Of a stretch of DNA of 64,000 bases, positions 59,739 through 64,000 are shown one piece after another. Within the stretch, counting starts at the first letter, position 1, and each line of letters opens with the position of its first letter. The stretch lies in contig CAJNOQ010000029.1 in the NCBI GenBank assembly GCA_905250885.1, positions 1-64,000 on the forward strand, in the 5' to 3' direction. The notes below the pieces were generated by a model. The model was not told the DNA's origin and made no database searches. It saw only the letters and a program-made list of their open reading frames with translations. Position numbers and translations under genes: made by a program. The DNA is from Didymodactylos carnosus (lineage: Eukaryota; Rotifera; Eurotatoria; Philodinida; Philodinidae).

Positions 59739-62700
59739 ATGACCGATAAACCTGATTTGTATGCTGGCTATAATGATTTTAATCCTTTACTGGATACAGA
59801 TGTGAGTCTATAATAAAATCATGTTGATTTTAACTATTCACATACTAATAATTCATTTTCGGTTACATCTTTTAGGGTCTTAAATATGATACAGATTTAC
59901 AAATGGCAGTGCTAAAAACTAGTCATGGTCGAAGAGCTCCGCCGGTATGTTGATTTTGTATTTTTATAGCGAGCTGTTCTTTTTAATTTTAATCCTTTTT
60001 ATTAGACTGCAGCAGCGGCTCAAAAGGTAATTATACATTTGATATTGCAATAAATATTCAGTTTATGTTTACCATTCTATCATCAGGGTTCATTGTTTTC
60101 AAAAATGAAGAATATATTTAAAAGTTCAAAAAATACCGGTTTAGCTCAACCACCTGGTAGTTCAATGGGTGCAGCGCCAACTCAACGAATGGGAACAGCA
60201 TCGACAAGGTTAGCACAACAACAACAGCTACAACCTCCTGGTTCTGCCGCTAGAATGCAAACTGGTACCGCTCGACCAGGTGGTCAACGACCAACAACAG
60301 CGGTACAAGGAGCAGGTTTTATAACTGGTTCTATTGGATCTGGTGCTAGTACAATAGGGACAATAACTCCAGCACAATTTGAAAAAAAAGAAGAAACGTA
60401 AGTTTTATTAGTAATAGACAACAACAAAAAAACTCACATTAATTTTTATCAAAAATTTTTTAGTAGCGAAGATCGAGCAAAAAAAATGGAAAAAATGGTT
60501 ATTGATCTTGTTGACGAAAGTTGTATTGCACATGAAAAAGCAGATACCCAAGAGGTAAATCAGTTAGTTATTTGATCTAAACTCATTTTCAACTCAGAAA
60601 ACATTTTATCTTTTTCTAGGCATTACGAAAAGCTGAAGAAGCATTAAAAATCGAAAAAAATTTGAGCAGATATAGAGAAGAACAAAATTTAGGAGAGTCA
60701 GATATTGGTCTGTCCGGATTTGTACGTTTTTAATTATTATTAATTTCTTTTAAGTTTCGTATATATTTTAATTTTTCTATTAGGTAATTTTAAATTGTGC
60801 AAATATGTACTCAAAATGTGGAATGAACTCTGAAGCACTTAATCAATATAATATTATATTAAAAGGTAAATTGTTACCCGTTTCAAGTCGACTTCGTATT
60901 AATATTGGCAATGTATTCTTACACACAAAACATCATGCAAAAGCATTAAAAATGTATCGAATGGCACTTGATCAAATACCTGAACAAAATGCCGATCTTA
61001 AGTAAAAATATTGTTTATAAATAATAAAATTTATTTAATTAATATAATATTTTAGATTTAAAGTACGTGAAAATATTGCTGCAGTTCATATCGAAATGGG
61101 TCAATATAATGAGGCAGCTCAATGTTACGAGTCAATTGTACAAGAACGTCCAAATTATCGTAGTGGATTTAATTTATTATTGTGTTATCATACATTAGGT
61201 CAACGAGAAAAAACAAAACGGGCATTTACAGATCTGTTAAAAATTCCATTTTTATCATCAGATGATGATAATTATCAAGCGCCACCGGTATATTTGATAT
61301 TTATATAATTAATAATGAATTGTATGATTTATATACGTTTTAGGAAGATAAACAAGCCAATTTAGTGATGGAAGCAATTCGTGATGATCGATTAAGAACA
61401 TTTGAACGAAAGAGGTAAAGTGATTAACAATAAGACACGAACTGATTATCCAGAAACTAATTCAATTACTTTAGACGACGTTTTGCTGAACACGTTATTG
61501 TTACAGCTGCAAAAATTGTTGGCAGTAATGTCGATGGAGATTTTGTATCGGGATATGAATGGTGAGAATGGAGACAATATTAAAAAAAAGTTGAAAAAGT
61601 GCATTTTTTCATTTTCCGTTGTTTAGGTGTATAGAACAAGTTCGAAATTCAACTTATTTAGAACTTGCAAGTGGACTCGAAATTCAGAAAGCCATTGCTT
61701 ATTTACGTGAAAACAATTTTCAAAAAGTAGATTTAAAATTGAAAATATAGTCATATCTTATCATTTGAATGTAACATTCGGGTTTGTTTTAGGCAATATC
61801 AACATTAAAAGAGTTTGAAAAAGCAGAAGCAAAACTGGCTAGTGCAGGTAATGATCAGCATAATCTACTGTTAAGCTAAACTACAAACTTTTCTAAATCA
61901 AATTTTTTTCATTATAGCTGCCACCAATTTATCATTTCTCTATTTTCTTGTATGTTACACGTATTTTTGTGTCGTTTTGTCGTTTAACTTTTTATATGTA
62001 TTTTAATTAGGAAAAAGATCTTCCAAATGCTCATAAATATGCCGATTTAGCATTGAAGACTGATAAATTTAATCCAGCATGTAAGATTTTCTTCCTTATT
62101 AAATCTTTTACTTTACGTAATAAAGTTTCTGTGTTTTTTTAGCATTGACAAATAAAGGAAACTGTTGTTTTGCAGAAACTGACTTTGAGAAAGCACGTTA
62201 TTATTATGAAGAAGCATTACACATTGACGCTGGTTGTGTGGAGGCGCTTCATAATCTTAGTAAGGGACTCTTCTATTAATTTTGTTTGAAAAATTCAATC
62301 TATTCGATATCTTTTACTCTACATAAGTATTGACATTAATGAAGTCAAATCAATATCAACGCGTGAAAGATTTACTTCATAAATATACAACAATCCAGCC
62401 ACAAAATACACAAGTGTTTTGTTTAATGGCAAAAACCTTACAACAGACTAATGACGCTGATCATGCGAAGAGCTGGTAACTTTTAAACTGATCTTCCTGT
62501 AGTTTTTTATTTACTCTGTGACCATCATTATCATTAAACTCACTCATAGATGACAAATATTTACGATTTCTAGTTTGTGTTCTTCATTTTGAGGGATAAC
62601 CGATAATAAATATGATCTACATCTGTCGTTATTTGTGTCATCTCATATAGTGTAGACTTATTCTACCACAAAATTGATTCTTAAGCAGTAATAGTTACGG

Positions 62701-63969
62701 AGAAATCTCTAAACATCTGTTGAAAATTAGAAATTTAACATAGTTGAACGTAATGATCGATTTTGTTTTTTTAAAGGTATTTACAAGCGTTAAGTGCATA
62801 CCGTATGGATAGTCACTTACATAGGAAATTAGGTGAATTAATCGATGAACAAGGTGATAAATCCGATGCATTTCAATACTTCTTTGATGTAATTATAATC
62901 ATTTAAAAAAAAAATTAACTAATTAATCTATGTAGTGACTAACTGATTTTAGGCCTATCGACACAATCCAACAGACATTGAAACTATTCAATGGTTAGCC
63001 TCGTATTATATTGAAGCACAATATCCAGAAAAAGCCGGTAGGTAAAAATGATGAACGATATTTGAGCATACAGTATTTAATAAAAAGTGTCTATTTTTAG
63101 TTGAGTTTTGTGAGCAGGCAGCTCTAGTCAGGTGAGCTGTGTGCAGTGTTAAACAATTTTCATAGACTTTAAAATTATTATCTATTTTTTAGACCCGGTG
63201 AAATTAAATGGCATATGATGGTTGCTAGTTGTCATAGACGAAGTGGAGACTATACAGCAGCTTTAGAAAAATATAAATGGATTCATAGCCATTTTCCTGA
63301 TAATACAGATTGTGAGTATTTATTGATTTTAATAATGTGTTTTACACGATTTTTCTTAAGGTATACAATTTTTGGTTAAAATTGCCACGGATCTCGGTTT
63401 ACCGGAGGTAGAACATTATCAGAATGAATTAAAAAAAGTAAATAAAATGAAAGAAGTTCAAATGCAGGTAATACTTTTGTACTGATATATTTTCATTCAA
63501 TTCTAAAGTAGTTTATAATTTTAGAGAAAAACAAGTGCTGAAAAAAGTAAAAATATTGTTAAAGGTCGAAAAATATCGTCTGCTGACAAAGATGGTAAGA
63601 GCATATTTTGATCTCATTATAAATTAGATAAATATGTTCATGTTGTTTTAGCTCAATTGCTTAGACCAGAAAACAGTGGTGGAAATTCAAGAGACGGTCG
63701 ACAACCGAGTGGTAACAGACGAAATTTTGATTTGGAAAATACTGAAGGTGTATTTTCACAAAAAGGTATGCTTATAATAAAAAAAAAATCATTAATATAA
63801 TTCTGATTATTTCTTGTTGGTTAACTTTTTAGATCCAGTATTGGCACAATTTGAACAGCTACCTGATCATATGACTAATGAAAGACCCAAAACAGCTATT
63901 AGTAAAAAAGAAACAAATCCTATTGTTTTTGATGATGATGATAATGCGGCTGATTTACTTCCCGATTGA
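59739..63969 (+). CDS. IFT88: Intraflagellar transport protein 88 (IFT88), TPR protein
   Basis: Twenty-four exons from 59739-59801 to 63833-63969 sum to exactly 853 residues, near the 824-833 of vertebrate IFT88. The protein is a core IFT-B subunit that carries cargo from the base to the tip of cilia. The N-terminus (YAGYNDFNPLLDTD) and a basic, Gly/Gln-rich linker (MKNIFKSS, RPGGQRPTTAVQG) lead into tandem tetratricopeptide repeats. Visible are NCANMYSKCGMNSEALNQYN, NIGNVFLHTKHHAKALKMYR, AVHIEMGQYNEAAQCYE, NKGNCCFAETDFEKARYYYE, LGELIDEQGDKSDAFQYF and ASCHRRSGDYTAALEKYK. The tail is acidic (VFDDDDNAADLLPD). Exon 3 is a 21-nt microexon (60006-60026). Introns are mostly 50-75 nt; the largest is 62476-62776. 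The ATG at 59739 follows an in-frame stop and gives the conserved N-terminus. Confidence 0.96.
60006..60026 (+). other. IFT88: 21-nt microexon of IFT88
   Basis: Flanked by attag and gtaatt, it codes TAAAAQK in phase 0 between RRAPP and GSLFSKM. Its length is a multiple of three, so skipping it would leave the frame intact. Confidence 0.8.
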
Positions 63970-64000
63970 AATGTGTAATTCTCAGAGTAAACTTTTCTAG

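Noticed and set aside
1-64000. CRISPR arrays, tRNA or rRNA genes
   Set aside because: No spaced direct-repeat array was seen, and no tRNA-like A/B box pair or rRNA core sequence was recognised by eye on either strand; a covariance search would be needed to exclude small RNAs.

Overview
This is an animal nuclear window: AT-rich, with GT-AG introns mostly 50-80 nt long and no operons. A SoxD transcription factor makes it metazoan. IFT88 shows an animal with cilia. The short introns and a decayed F-box gene of a type I associate with bdelloid rotifers suggest a bdelloid (for example Rotaria or Adineta), but that placement is inference from the sequence alone.

Left part (0-8.1 kb). Three minus-strand genes follow one another: mitochondrial P5C dehydrogenase (ALDH4A1), SPRYD7, and an APMAP/strictosidine-synthase-like beta-propeller protein. 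Head to head with the last lies a plus-strand PPPDE (DeSI-type) peptidase with a hydrophobic tail, followed by an open stretch I cannot assign. From 8.1 to 11.5 kb there is no gene, only palindromes and GAGTAAC-type repeats that look like remains of mobile DNA.

Middle part (11.5-26.1 kb). A 26-exon plus-strand gene encodes a leucine-rich-repeat protein of at least 892 residues that I cannot assign to a named family. One of its introns holds a hairpin element with 70-nt arms. A 175-bp tandem duplication then lies just upstream of a complete 12-exon lysosomal beta-hexosaminidase, two of whose introns are swollen by unrelated DNA. Beyond it are a long degenerate foldback and an F-box pseudogene.

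Right part (26-64 kb). A SoxD (SOX5/6/13-type) gene covers 24 kb, of which 20 kb is a single first intron full of microsatellites and homopolymer tracts. After a 2.9-kb spacer with repeat-rich DNA come a FAM47-like gene (10 exons, 500 residues) and, 684 bp further on the same strand, a complete IFT88 gene (24 exons, 853 residues) that ends 31 bases before the window edge.

Splice models were built by hand. Seven genes (ALDH4A1, SPRYD7, PPPDE, HEX, SoxD, FAM47-like, IFT88) sum to a whole number of codons from ATG to stop. The APMAP-like and LRR genes are complete except for an unresolved first exon. The genes are not a pathway; the only functional theme is possible cilium or flagellum work for IFT88 and perhaps its FAM47-like neighbour.
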